A program made the position numbers and the translations under genes. The notes beneath the pieces were generated by a model. That model ran no database searches. It saw nothing but the letters and a program-made list of their open reading frames with translations, and was not told where the DNA came from. A stretch of 64,000 nt of DNA from Suttonella sp. R2A3 (GTDB lineage: Bacteria; Pseudomonadota; Gammaproteobacteria; Cardiobacteriales; Cardiobacteriaceae), in the NCBI RefSeq assembly GCF_021513215.1, contig NZ_CP090975.1:179501-243500 (forward strand). Reading direction: 5' to 3'. This document shows, piece after piece, positions 45,186 through 56,188 of this stretch. Position 1 is the stretch's first letter; the number at the start of each line of letters is the position of its first letter.

Positions 45186-46854
45186 AATTGAAGCATTGGA
45201 AAAGCTAGGGATTAATCTTACCGAAGTAACTAATCAACAATTCACCGTTACCGATGAAGGCATTTTTCACAATGGCAGCAGCTCAGAGAAGATTTGCGAT
45301 TACTTCACCGTTGAAGGTGATGCTATTGATGATAATGGCGTGCGTTATTACATATTGAAAGCCGATAATAAGCTGTTTGCTTTGGCTTGGGCTGATTTGG
45401 GCGATAACCAAGGATGGAAAGTGATGCGCGGTGTTATTCGTGGCATACCACCCGATACAAGGCGCAAAAATAAGCTGGTGGAGTTTATACAAACACGCGA
45501 TATATTAAAGCGGTGGGCGTTGACTGATACAGCAGGTTGGCATGGTGATGCTTATATTTTGCCGAGCGGTGAAATCATTGGTGAAGCGGATGGCGTTTTA
45601 TTTCAGAGGCCGCAAAAAATCAGCGCGTATGGTGTCGCTGGTACTCTTGAGGATTGGCAGCAGCACCTTGGGCGCTATATCGTAGGTAATAGCCGTTTTT
45701 GTTTGATGATGGGCGCAGCGTTTGCTGCCCCAATGATTGAATGGTTTGGTATCGAGGGTGGCATTTTACATTTGTATGGAAGCAGCTCAGGCGGCAAAAC
45801 CACCGCTCAACGATTAGCACAATCGGTATGGGGGCATGGCATACATTCTTGTGAAACTTGGAATGGCACAGGTTATGCGTTGACCAATACAGCAGCAGCC
45901 AGGAACAACGGCCTGCTATCTCTTGATGAGATTGGACAGGATGAGCGAGGCAATGCTGCTACTCAATGTACATACAGCATCAGCAACGGCAAAGGCAAGA
46001 TACAAGGCGCTAAAGATGGTGGTAATCGTCCCGAATTGCGCTTTTGTGTCTTGGGGGTATCATCAGGCGAGATAACCTTGGATGAGCACTTAGCGCGGCA
46101 TGGCAAACAAGCTATGGCTGGCCAGTTGGTGCGTTGCCCTTCAATCAGTCATGAGCTTGAAGCTGCGCATGGATTTGAGAGCATGAAAGCGTTTACCGAC
46201 CATATCAATGATGCAGTTACTCGCTATTATGGCGAAGCAGGGCGCGTATTTATCGCTGAGATTGTTAAAGATAAGGCAGCAGCTAAAGAGCGCGCTAAAG
46301 AGCTATACCAGCGCTTTCTTGATGAGCTAATAAGCAATCATGCCATGGGTAAGCAGCAAAGCAGGGCGGCAAGATTATTTGCAGCTGCTTATGTTGGTTT
46401 AATCATGGCGAAGCAATACGGCATTATCGGTATCGATGAAAGCGATGCGCGAGAAGGTGTTAATGCTTGCTTGATTGATTGGCTAGAGAAGCAGCCACAA
46501 GGACTGTATGAAGATGAGCGCATTAAAGAAAACGCGATTGATACCATGCCGACACTGCAGCCGCAATTTGTGAGCATAATTGCAGAAGGCACAAACCATG
46601 TATTCAGTGGTGATTATGTTGGTTTTGTCGCTGATGATGGCGAGGGGAAAATCTATGATGTATTGCCTGCCATGTTCAAAAAGTACTTTGCTTTAGGTGA
46701 CAATGCCGCTGCGATGAATCGAGCTACCCAAGTACTGGGTAACGATATGGGATGGTTAAACAAGCCGAAAGGCAAGGGCTGGCAACATGTACGTAGATTC
46801 AATGGCGAATCAATAAAGGTATATCGCTTTCGAGGGATAGCTCCACCTGAGTAA
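45178..46854 (+). CDS. DUF927 domain helicase/ATPase of the element
   Basis: A 558-residue P-loop ATPase. The N-terminal 130 residues are beta-rich; the DUF927 core contains Walker A YGSSSGGKTTAQRLA, Walker B LLSLDEIGQ, and the conserved QCTYSISNGKGKIQGAKDGG. Such proteins act as replicative helicases in mobile elements. I take the ATG at 45178 (MSEIEALEKL), with GAGGTGGT upstream, rather than 45154. It overlaps the primase by 8 nt and ends 25 nt before a terminator. Confidence 0.9.
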   Translation: MSEIEALEKLGINLTEVTNQQFTVTDEGIFHNGSSSEKICDYFTVEGDAIDDNGVRYYILKADNKLFALAWADLGDNQGWKVMRGVIRGIPPDTRRKNKLVEFIQTRDILKRWALTDTAGWHGDAYILPSGEIIGEADGVLFQRPQKISAYGVAGTLEDWQQHLGRYIVGNSRFCLMMGAAFAAPMIEWFGIEGGILHLYGSSSGGKTTAQRLAQSVWGHGIHSCETWNGTGYALTNTAAARNNGLLSLDEIGQDERGNAATQCTYSISNGKGKIQGAKDGGNRPELRFCVLGVSSGEITLDEHLARHGKQAMAGQLVRCPSISHELEAAHGFESMKAFTDHINDAVTRYYGEAGRVFIAEIVKDKAAAKERAKELYQRFLDELISNHAMGKQQSRAARLFAAAYVGLIMAKQYGIIGIDESDAREGVNACLIDWLEKQPQGLYEDERIKENAIDTMPTLQPQFVSIIAEGTNHVFSGDYVGFVADDGEGKIYDVLPAMFKKYFALGDNAAAMNRATQVLGNDMGWLNKPKGKGWQHVRRFNGESIKVYRFRGIAPPE

Positions 46855-46878
46855 TAAACCATCAGGACACAAACAAGC

Positions 46879-46901
46879 CCACCCGATGCGGTGGTTTTTT
46901 T
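46879..46901 (+). terminator. Terminator after the DUF927 helicase gene
   Basis: A short stem (CCACC 46879-46883, loop CGATGC, GGTGG 46890-46894) followed by seven T. It closes the replication operon. Confidence 0.75.
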
Positions 46902-46973
46902 ATCAGCTAAAAAAACGAGCGACCGAAGGAGCGACCACTCGCGAGCACAAGTACATAGAAAATGGAGATTATT

Positions 46974-47033
46974 ATGAAACGTGCTCTTTACTTGAGTATA
47001 TGCCTATTTATGAAGAAATCAAGAAAAAGGTAG
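46974..47033 (+). CDS. Possible 19-residue leader ORF before the iterons
   Basis: ATG at 46974 with GGAG 6 nt upstream, then a basic-hydrophobic-basic peptide (MKRALYLSICLF, ending KKSRKR). Its stop lies in the first iteron. It could be a real small peptide or chance; only the Shine-Dalgarno supports it. Confidence 0.2.
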   Translation: MKRALYLSICLFMKKSRKR

Positions 47034-47252
47034 TAACAGTAGTAACACCCTAGTAAACACTGGGTTTTAGGTGGTAACTTAGGTAGTAACTTGGTAGTAA
47101 CTGGGTAGTAACTATATCTATTAAAATTGATGGTTACCAATGCGGTTACTACTAGGGTTACTACCACGGCAAAGAAAAACCGCTTATAAATCAATGCGGT
47201 TACTACCGTTACTACCGTTACTACCGTTACTACCGTTACTACCGTTACTACC
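47029..47252. repeat. Two-armed iteron array, candidate replication origin of the element
   Basis: The left arm has GGTAGTAAC at 47029, 47082, 47093 and 47104 (last three at 11-bp period) with variants at 47038 and 47070. The right arm has the complement GTTACTACC: a variant at 47145, one copy at 47157, then six perfect tandem copies at 47199-47252 (9-bp period). The arms face each other across an AT-rich centre (47113-47144). A 15-bp repeat CAATGCGGTTACTAC occurs at 47138 and 47192. Position after the primase-helicase genes suggests an origin. The 46855-47324 gap otherwise holds only the terminator, a GAGCGACC pair at 46917 and 46929, and the small ORF. Confidence 0.75.
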
Positions 47253-47324
47253 TATTTTTGCGTTATAAATACAATCAGCGATTTAAAACTTACCCCATGC
47301 AATCATTTACAAGGAGAACTTAAA

Positions 47325-47537
47325 ATGAAAAACATTAATGACACAATCGACAACCTAGACAGATTCACATCACAAGCGCAAGCCGCTATCGTTTGCTTGT
47401 CAGCTGATAACAATTTCGAACAGCTATCAGCGGAGATAGTCGCCGATGCGCTATGGAACATTGAAGACCGCTTAGCCGATATTAAGCGAGAGATTAGAGC
47501 GTTAACGGAAACCAAAACCGAACACCCGCAAATGTAA
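47325..47537 (+). CDS. Small unknown protein of the element
   Basis: A 70-residue, all-helical, acidic protein (MKNINDTIDNLDRFTSQAQA at the start, EDRLADIKREIRAL near the end). AGGAGAAC lies 5-6 nt before the ATG, which makes it a likely real gene. No family recognised; similar small helical ORFs occur in satellites and prophages. Confidence 0.65.
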   Translation: MKNINDTIDNLDRFTSQAQAAIVCLSADNNFEQLSAEIVADALWNIEDRLADIKREIRALTETKTEHPQM

Positions 47538-47865
47538 ATAATGTTAGTTATCAATAACTTACAACATACATACGCGCAACCTGAACACCTAACCGAACAC
47601 TAGGGGGTAAATGTTCGGGCGCTTCACCCTGAAGACCGAAACACAGATAACAAAGCAATCGCTAATCCAGTTTTTACCAGTTAATAGTAATCATTATCAG
47701 TACATTTTATGCGGTAAGTGGTGAATTGTTGCAATGTCTTAGCGATGGTAAATCGGCTTTTAATTGTTTGCTGAATTGCAAAATGTGGGTAAAAAAGTGG
47801 GTAAATAATTTTACCCACAATAATAAACTCAATATAAACAAATGGTTAAATATATAGTTTGATTT
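47538..47865. other. Non-coding right end of the element
   Basis: Contains a near-palindrome at 47546-47559 (AGTTAT, CA, ATAACT), a 7-bp stem-loop (CCGAACA 47593-47599, TGTTCGG 47612-47618) without a T-run, and then the arm-type repeats leading to attR. I see no gene in it. Confidence 0.5.
47784..47819. promoter_or_regulatory. Integrase arm-type sites, right arm
   Basis: TGTGGGTAAA at 47784-47793, a one-mismatch copy at 47796-47805 (same 12-bp period as on the left), and an inverted copy TTTACCCACA at 47810-47819. They lie 47-82 bp inside attR. Confidence 0.6.
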
Positions 47866-47881
47866 CTGCCGAGGACACCAT
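47866..47881 (+). other. attR core
   Basis: The second copy of CTGCCGAGGACACCAT. It is preceded by element sequence, not by tRNA, so only the left copy makes a working tRNA. The next chromosomal gene ends 10 bp away. Confidence 0.88.
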
Positions 47882-47890
47882 TTTCAGGGC

Positions 47891-48658
47891 TTATAACCAG
47901 TAGCGATAAGCCAATATCGCGCTCATAATGATCGAGACAATAATCACCATTGGCCGGATCAGTGCATTCCCTTTATCAATAATCAGGTTTGAGGCGATAC
48001 GCGCACCGACCAGTTGACCAGCTGCCATCGCGAGCCCTGATAACCAAACGATACTGCCGCCGATCATAAATAGCACTAAAGATGTCACATTGGTTGCTGC
48101 ATTATAGGCTTTGGCTTCAATGGTCGCGTTGCGTAAGTTTTTGCCGCGTAAGGTGATTAAGGCAAGTAGGAAGAAACTTCCTGTACCAGGGCCTAAAAAG
48201 CCATCATAAAAGCCAATCGGAAGAGCCGCTGAGACGGCAAACAGGGGCAAAGCCATGCGTGCATCACGATCAAACTCACCAACACTCGGCATAAACAAGA
48301 ATATGAAGGCAACGACGAGTAATAAGATTGGGATGACGGTTTGCAGCCATTGATTGGGTAAAAATTGGACGGTGAGTGTGCCTGCGCCAGCACCGATAAT
48401 CGTAGCAATTAAGCCGGGTAAGATTTTCCGCCAGTCGAGTTCGCCACGGCGAATAAAATAAACACTTGCGGAAACCGTACCAAAGCTGCCTTGCAGTTTA
48501 TTGGTCGCTAGTGCGGCATCTGGTGGTAGTCCGCTCATCAATAACGCCGGTAAGGTAATCATCCCACCACCACCAGCAATGGTGTCGACAAAACCGGCAA
48601 AGATGCCGGTGAGTAGCAGTAGGATAAGAATCAGCTCATAACTCATGCTTGTAAACAT
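47891..48658 (-). CDS. TSUP (TauE/SafE) family permease
   Basis: A polytopic membrane protein of 255 residues with about eight helices. GFVDTIAGGGGMITLPALLMSGLPPDAALATNKLQGSFGT and the second-repeat GFYDGFLGPGTGSFFLLALI are the family marks. These carriers move sulfite, sulfoacetate or related anions; the substrate here is unknown. An internal ATG at 48646 (MSYELI) may be the true start. The gene overlaps engB by 11-23 nt. Confidence 0.9.
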   Translation of the reverse strand: MFTSMSYELILILLLLTGIFAGFVDTIAGGGGMITLPALLMSGLPPDAALATNKLQGSFGTVSASVYFIRRGELDWRKILPGLIATIIGAGAGTLTVQFLPNQWLQTVIPILLLVVAFIFLFMPSVGEFDRDARMALPLFAVSAALPIGFYDGFLGPGTGSFFLLALITLRGKNLRNATIEAKAYNAATNVTSLVLFMIGGSIVWLSGLAMAAGQLVGARIASNLIIDKGNALIRPMVIIVSIIMSAILAYRYWL

Positions 48659-49256
48659 TTAACCCGGTCCATTGATCGAGTTGGTGGGTCAGTTTATCCA
48701 CCCCTTGTTTTTTCAGGCTTGAAAAGGTTTGGATGGTGAGTGGCGAAGGGAAATCCGCCAGTTCGCGTTCCACAGAAAGGAGTTGCTTTTGTTGCGCACC
48801 TTTTTTTAATTTATCGGCTTTGGTGAGGACAATGTGTGCGGGCAGGCCACGTGAGGCGCAGCATTCAAGCATGGTGATATCGAGGTTTTTTAGCGGATGA
48901 CGGATATCCATTAAAATCACCACCCCACGAAGTGGTTCACGGGTGAGCAGATAATCACCGAGTAATTTCTCCCAGTGCGCACGAACTGCAGGAGGGACGT
49001 TGGCATAGCCATAGCCAGGTAAATCGACGAGATAACAATCAGGCTTTGGCAGGGTGAAATAATTGATTAACTGCGTACGCCCAGGCGTTTTTGATACCCG
49101 CGCAAGCGCTTTTTGATTGGTTAGCGCATTCAGTGCGCTCGATTTGCCCGCATTTGACCGCCCGGCAAAAGCGACTTCAACTTCGCTATTCTCGGGTAGT
49201 TGATTAAGGCTGTTTGCAGAAAAGGCAAACATGGATTGCTGGTAAGATCTATGCAT
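48636..49256 (-). CDS. engB: Ribosome biogenesis GTPase EngB (YihA)
   Basis: An Era-type GTPase needed for 50S assembly, 206 residues. G1 is AGRSNAGKSS, G2 lies in KTPGRTQLINYF, G3 is DLPGYGYA and G4 is TKADK. Divergent from the cytochrome c4 gene, a common pairing in Gammaproteobacteria. Confidence 0.96.
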   Translation of the reverse strand: MHRSYQQSMFAFSANSLNQLPENSEVEVAFAGRSNAGKSSALNALTNQKALARVSKTPGRTQLINYFTLPKPDCYLVDLPGYGYANVPPAVRAHWEKLLGDYLLTREPLRGVVILMDIRHPLKNLDITMLECCASRGLPAHIVLTKADKLKKGAQQKQLLSVERELADFPSPLTIQTFSSLKKQGVDKLTHQLDQWTGLNVYKHEL

Positions 49257-49287
49257 ATTATGATAAAATTTTTAGCTGATAAGACTG

Positions 49288-49293
49288 TATAAT
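49288..49293 (+). promoter_or_regulatory. Candidate -10 of the cytochrome c4 gene
   Basis: A perfect TATAAT 45 bp upstream of the ATG at 49338. No convincing -35 is seen. Confidence 0.4.
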
Positions 49294-49337
49294 AGTGCAG
49301 TATGATAAACCATAAGAATCCGACAATGGAGCTCATC

Positions 49338-50000
49338 ATGAAAAAAGGTATTTTGGCAGTAGCTGTGCTAACGCTCAGCGCATCAGTAATGGCAGCTGGA
49401 GACGCCGCTGCAGGCGAACAAAAAGCAGCGGTTTGTATGGCATGTCATGGACCTGGTGGGGTGAGCGCGAACCCAGAGTGGCCAAGCCTTGCTGGTCAGG
49501 GCGAAAAATACCTTATTAAACAGTTGCATGATTTTAAAAATGGCGACCGTGTGAATGCGGTGATGGCGCCTCAAGCGGCGATGCTTAGTGATGAAGATAT
49601 GGCGAATCTTGCCGCTTATTATGCTTCACAAGAAGCACCTAAAGCAAAAACCAAAGGCGCAGGAGAAAATCCTGAGGAAATGCTGGCTTTAGGTGAAGCG
49701 CTGTATCGCGGTGGCGATATGGAAAAAGGCATTCCAGCATGTTCGGCGTGTCATGGTCCAACCGGTGCAGGGATTAGCGTTGCTGCTTTCCCACAACTTT
49801 CTGCTCAGCATGCAAAATACACCCGAATACAGCTAGATGCCTTTAAAGCGGCGTCAGGTTCCTCTGACCAAGCAACAGATGCCCCAGTGCCGTCAGCTGT
49901 TCGCGCTAATGATCCTAATGCGATGATGCGTGATATTGCTTCGCAAATGACGCCAAAACAAATTGAAGCGGTTGCTTACTATATCCAAGGTTTGAATTAA
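49338..50000 (+). CDS. Di-haem cytochrome c4
   Basis: A periplasmic electron carrier of 220 residues: signal peptide (MKKGILAVAVLTLSASVMA), then two class I cytochrome c domains, each with a haem site: CMACH (Cys33, Cys36, His37) and CSACH (Cys135, Cys138, His139). MAPQAAML and MMRDIASQM hold the probable Met ligands. It must be matured by the ccm machinery encoded at 7.6-15 kb. The ATG at 49338 has GGAG upstream; the 49302 extension is not needed. Confidence 0.94.
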   Translation: MKKGILAVAVLTLSASVMAAGDAAAGEQKAAVCMACHGPGGVSANPEWPSLAGQGEKYLIKQLHDFKNGDRVNAVMAPQAAMLSDEDMANLAAYYASQEAPKAKTKGAGENPEEMLALGEALYRGGDMEKGIPACSACHGPTGAGISVAAFPQLSAQHAKYTRIQLDAFKAASGSSDQATDAPVPSAVRANDPNAMMRDIASQMTPKQIEAVAYYIQGLN

Positions 50001-50002
50001 TC

Positions 50003-50455
50003 TTGAGTGAGACGCCTTGGTGGCACAAAGCGCTTGATGATTTAACTGATCAAGAATGGGAAGCGCTTTGTGATGGATGTGGCTTGTGCTGCTTAAACAA
50101 AATGGAAGACATTGATACGGGAGAAGTTTACTTCTCCCGTGTTGCTTGTCCATTGCTTGATATTGAGGCAGCGCGTTGCAGCGATTATGCACATCGTGCA
50201 GAGAAAGTGCCTGATTGCTTAAATTTGCGTGATCTGCCGCGTAAAGATTTTGGTTGGTTGCCGCCGAGTTGTGCGTATCGCCTGCGCCATGAAGGTAAAC
50301 CGTTACCACGTTGGCATTATTTAATTAGCGGTGATCGGCAAACGGTCCACCGCGGTGGACGAAGCGTTTGTCATTTCGCATTATCTGAAGAAGATGGACA
50401 TGCGATCGATGATCATTTATTGTTTCGGTTGGAAGATATTTTAGGGAGCGGTTAG
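50003..50455 (+). CDS. YcgN family (UPF0260) cysteine-cluster protein
   Basis: A 150-residue protein with the family cysteines: LCDGCGLCCLNKM, VACPLLDI, ARCSDY, PDCLNL, SCAYRL. They may bind Fe-S or Zn. It starts with TTG and lacks a clear Shine-Dalgarno; it sits 2 nt after the cytochrome c4 stop, so it may rely on coupling. Next is zipA. Confidence 0.88.
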   Translation: MSETPWWHKALDDLTDQEWEALCDGCGLCCLNKMEDIDTGEVYFSRVACPLLDIEAARCSDYAHRAEKVPDCLNLRDLPRKDFGWLPPSCAYRLRHEGKPLPRWHYLISGDRQTVHRGGRSVCHFALSEEDGHAIDDHLLFRLEDILGSG

Positions 50456-50458
50456 GAG

Positions 50459-51277
50459 ATGAATGAAAGCAGCCTGATTTTTGTGATTCGTGTGGTGGCT
50501 GTGGTACTGGTGTTGATTATTATCGGCTTGGTGCTATTTAGTATTTGGCGCGCGAAACAGTTTGCTGGACGTGATTTTGATCATCCAAAATACCGCAGTT
50601 CCGCTCTTGATGGGGATGTGGCATTAGAAGCTGATACACCCGAGAATTTTGAAATCGGCAAGGTGGCCGTACAACAGAAAACCGAGCAACTCAATCCTGA
50701 GCTTTTTGCTGAGGTAGATACTAACAAACCAGCAACAGCGACTAAACCGTCAAAACCGCTCAAGCTTCCAAAATCAGCGAAACCGCTTAAAAAGCCTAAG
50801 CCGGAAATGCCGCTGAAGCAATACACTAAACCGGTAGGGCAACCTTCGATGACCTTGCCTTATACCGTGATGGCGCGTTTTGGTAAACACTTTACCGGTA
50901 AAGCGATCGCAGATATGGTCAAGACTTTTGGTCTGACTCGCTCACCGAATGATGCCTTTGAGTTAATTGGTGAAGATGGCAGCGAAGTGGTTTTTAGTGT
51001 GCTCAATGTCCGTAAACCCGGTGTGTTTCCTAAAGATCTATCGAGCCTGTCGCAGGTTGATGGGTTGATGCTGGTGATGCAATTGCCAGTTGGTGATGAT
51101 GCAGTCAAATCATGGGAAATGTTTACCGCGATGGCGCACGAAATCAGTGAAATGCTTGATGGTCGCCTCTGTGATCACACCCGTCGACCGATTGGTGATC
51201 AGGATTTGCTCAAATACCGCAAAGCGGCTGAGCAATTCGACGCCCAATATACACAGTGGTTACAACAACAACGATAA
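50459..51277 (+). CDS. zipA: Cell division protein ZipA
   Basis: A bitopic membrane protein that tethers FtsZ to the inner membrane. One N-terminal helix (about 6-28) with a periplasmic tip, a Pro/Lys/Thr-rich linker (about 60-125), and the C-terminal FtsZ-binding domain (about 130-265, PYTVMARFGKHFTGKAIADM and DGLMLVMQLP). 272 residues, slightly shorter than E. coli. ligA follows 3 nt later, as in most Gammaproteobacteria. Confidence 0.92.
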   Translation: MNESSLIFVIRVVAVVLVLIIIGLVLFSIWRAKQFAGRDFDHPKYRSSALDGDVALEADTPENFEIGKVAVQQKTEQLNPELFAEVDTNKPATATKPSKPLKLPKSAKPLKKPKPEMPLKQYTKPVGQPSMTLPYTVMARFGKHFTGKAIADMVKTFGLTRSPNDAFELIGEDGSEVVFSVLNVRKPGVFPKDLSSLSQVDGLMLVMQLPVGDDAVKSWEMFTAMAHEISEMLDGRLCDHTRRPIGDQDLLKYRKAAEQFDAQYTQWLQQQR

Positions 51278-53909
<2,632 letters not shown>

Positions 53910-53920
53910 AGGATAGAATT

Positions 53921-54931
53921 ATGAATAAGCGGGTACTCACCGGCATTACGACCACCGGCATTCCCCATTTAGGTAATTACGTGGGTGCGATTCGCCCGGC
54001 TGTGCAATCAACCGAAGGTAATAGCGACGATGCCTATTTCTTTTTGGCCGATTACCATGGGATTATTAAATGTCATGATCCTGAGCAAATTCATGAATCT
54101 ACGTTGGCAATTGCAGCAACCTGGCTGGCGTGTGGCTTGGACCCAGAACGGGTCACGTTTTATCGGCAGTCGGATATTCCTGAAATTCCTGAGCTGACTT
54201 GGGTTTTTCATTGCGCTTGTGCTAAGGGCTTGATGAATCGCGCACACGCGTATAAGGCTGCGGTGGACGCGAATAACGCTGAGGGTAATACAGATCCTGA
54301 CCATGGGGTTTCCATGGGCCTATTCAGCTATCCAATATTGATGGCCGCTGATATTTTGCTGTTTAACGCCACCCATATACCGGTTGGCCGCGACCAGATT
54401 CAACATGTCGAGATGGCGCGTGATATCGCAGGGCGTTTTAATCATCGCTATCGTGATATTTTTGTATTCCCTGAAGCGGTGGTTGATGAACAAACCGCCT
54501 TACTCACCGGGCTTGATGGTCGTAAGATGAGTAAAAGCTACGGTAATACGATTCCTTTGTTTGATAGTGAGAAAAAATTACGCAAAGCGATTATGAAAAT
54601 CGTCACTAATTCGCAGCAGCCGGGTGAGCCGAAAGATCCTGATGATTCAACGGTGTTTGATATTTATCGCGCGTTTGCCAGTAAAGAACAAAGCAACGAA
54701 ATGCGCCAGCGTTACGCTGATGGCATAGCCTGGGGTGAGGCAAAACAAGCGTTGTTTGAATTGATTAATGCTGAAATTGGCCCATTTCGTGAGCGCTACG
54801 AAGCGTTGATGAGTAACCCTCAGGAAGTGGAGATGATTTTGCAGCGCGGTGCGGAGAAAGCCCGTGATGAAGCGCGCGGGCGTATTGCAGCGGTGCGTGA
54901 AGCGATTGGTATCCGCTCTTTAGGGGCATAA
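53921..54931 (+). CDS. trpS: Tryptophanyl-tRNA synthetase
   Basis: Class I synthetase for tryptophan, 336 residues. [14 protein letters not shown] (HIGH form HLGN at 16-19) and [15 protein letters not shown] (KMSKS at 202-206) are plain. AAAGGA precedes the ATG. It lies 11 nt after the yciO gene. Confidence 0.97.
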   Translation: MNKRVLTGITTTGIPHLGNYVGAIRPAVQSTEGNSDDAYFFLADYHGIIKCHDPEQIHESTLAIAATWLACGLDPERVTFYRQSDIPEIPELTWVFHCACAKGLMNRAHAYKAAVDANNAEGNTDPDHGVSMGLFSYPILMAADILLFNATHIPVGRDQIQHVEMARDIAGRFNHRYRDIFVFPEAVVDEQTALLTGLDGRKMSKSYGNTIPLFDSEKKLRKAIMKIVTNSQQPGEPKDPDDSTVFDIYRAFASKEQSNEMRQRYADGIAWGEAKQALFELINAEIGPFRERYEALMSNPQEVEMILQRGAEKARDEARGRIAAVREAIGIRSLGA

Positions 54932-55017
54932 AACGATTGTAAACCTTGCTAAAGTGACATCGTTGTTGGCAACAGAACCGCTAGAATAGAGATTGGTTCC
55001 TGAAAAAGAGGTGAACA

Positions 55018-55338
55018 ATGAATAAATTATGGATACTGCCTTGTGCTGCGTTACTCGGTGCCTGTGCCACACAACCACCACAAACCAATACACCGTTACA
55101 GGCGCAACAAGGGCTTAATAGTCAGCAAAACTACCAAAGTTACCAGCAAGCGTCAATGACTGCGCCTAGTAATGGGGTAGGTCAGGTTTATGGTAAACCC
55201 CATCAATTACGTAACGCTGCGGTCGGTGCAGCTTTTGGTGCAGCCATTGGCCAGGCTTGGGGCCAAGATACTGAAGGGACGGTGACCGGTGCAGCCATTG
55301 GTGGCCTGATTGGTAGTCAAATGAATACGCTCTATTAA
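55018..55338 (+). CDS. Small glycine-zipper lipoprotein
   Basis: A 106-residue lipoprotein with lipobox LLGAC (Cys16), a Gln/Asn/Ser-rich linker, and a C-terminal glycine-zipper pair (AAVGAAFGAAIGQAWGQ and TVTGAAIGGLIGSQM). Proteins of this type insert hairpins in or at the outer membrane; the role is unknown. AGAGGTGA precedes the ATG. A TAGAAT at about 54984-54989 may be the -10. It is related in plan, not clearly in sequence, to the protein at 15223-15723. Confidence 0.75.
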   Translation: MNKLWILPCAALLGACATQPPQTNTPLQAQQGLNSQQNYQSYQQASMTAPSNGVGQVYGKPHQLRNAAVGAAFGAAIGQAWGQDTEGTVTGAAIGGLIGSQMNTLY

Positions 55339-55357
55339 TCGTTTGAGCGTAACCAAC

Positions 55358-55383
55358 AACCCGATCCAATGATCGGGTTTTTT
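55358..55383 (+). terminator. Strong Rho-independent terminator
   Basis: A 9-bp perfect stem (AACCCGATC 55358-55366, loop CAAT, GATCGGGTT 55371-55379) running into six T, between the glycine-zipper gene and the convergent esterase gene. Confidence 0.88.
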
Positions 55384-55387
55384 ATGC

Positions 55388-56029
55388 TTAAAATTCTTGG
55401 GCGTTTAACCAGCTGGCGATATCTTGGATTTGCGGCATACAGACTTCATGACCCATTGGGTAGTCATACCAGCGTGGTGTATAACCCAGTTGAGAAAGAC
55501 GCTGATAAGCTGCTTCCCCTAAACCGTAGGGGACAATCGGATCATTTGTACCATGCATCAACGCAATCGGTCGGGCCGGTTGTTCTGCAACAGGGGCGTG
55601 TTCGGGGTTGAGCAAATAACACGACATGGCGAGTATGCCAGCGCATGGTAGTTCTAAACCACAATGCAGTGCCATCGCGCCACCTTGTGAAAATCCAGCA
55701 AAAAGGATGCGTTCGGCAAGAACCCCTCGCGCGATTTCAGCGTCATAAATAGCTGTGATTGCTGCGCGACTACCTGCTATACCCTGAGTGTCGTGACCAC
55801 GAAGCGACACATCGCTGATGTCATACCAGCCACGCATCGCCATACCGCCGTTAATCGTAATCGGTCGCACTGGTGCGTGAGGGAAAATGATTTGTGTGTT
55901 GGCGCGTAAATTAAGCAACGGGGCAATCGGGAGAAAATCATTTCCATCAGCGCCCAAACCGTGTAACCAGATGATGGTTTGTGTTGCAGGCTCTTTTGCT
56001 GGATGGATGATTTGTTCAAGCTGTGTCAT
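55388..56029 (-). CDS. Alpha/beta hydrolase, carboxylesterase/phospholipase family
   Basis: A cytoplasmic serine esterase of 213 residues. Catalytic triad Ser114 (GFSQGGAM), Asp163 (GTNDPIVP) and His194 (PMGHEVCMP); oxyanion motif LHGLGADG. This is the acyl-protein thioesterase-like/carboxylesterase (Est/YpfH) group. The ATG at 56029 has AAGGA 7 nt upstream; the extension to 56056 is not needed. Confidence 0.9.
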   Translation of the reverse strand: MTQLEQIIHPAKEPATQTIIWLHGLGADGNDFLPIAPLLNLRANTQIIFPHAPVRPITINGGMAMRGWYDISDVSLRGHDTQGIAGSRAAITAIYDAEIARGVLAERILFAGFSQGGAMALHCGLELPCAGILAMSCYLLNPEHAPVAEQPARPIALMHGTNDPIVPYGLGEAAYQRLSQLGYTPRWYDYPMGHEVCMPQIQDIASWLNAQEF

Positions 56030-56071
56030 AATTTCTTCCTTACTCTGTGGCATCAATGAAGAATAGTGTAA

Positions 56072-56188
56072 ATGAAAAAAAGATTAATCATAGTGGCGTG
56101 TAGTGTGTTTATCCTGTGGGGCTGTGGGCAAAAAGGTCCGCTGTATCTACCAAAAGATGCGCCGCAGGAGTCAGCTGATCATGGATAA
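56072..56188 (+). CDS. lptM: LPS translocon maturation chaperone LptM (YifL)
   Basis: A 38-residue lipoprotein, translated here by hand: signal peptide, lipobox LWGC (Cys18), then GQKGPLYLP, the hallmark of LptM/YifL. LptM helps the LptD-LptE complex mature at the outer membrane. It lies directly upstream of lysA and overlaps it by 8 nt, the canonical arrangement. Confidence 0.9.
   Translation: MKKRLIIVACSVFILWGCGQKGPLYLPKDAPQESADHG

Noticed and set aside
47199-47252. CRISPR-like short tandem repeats
   Set aside because: Units of 9 bp follow each other without spacers, and there are no cas genes; iterons explain the pattern better.
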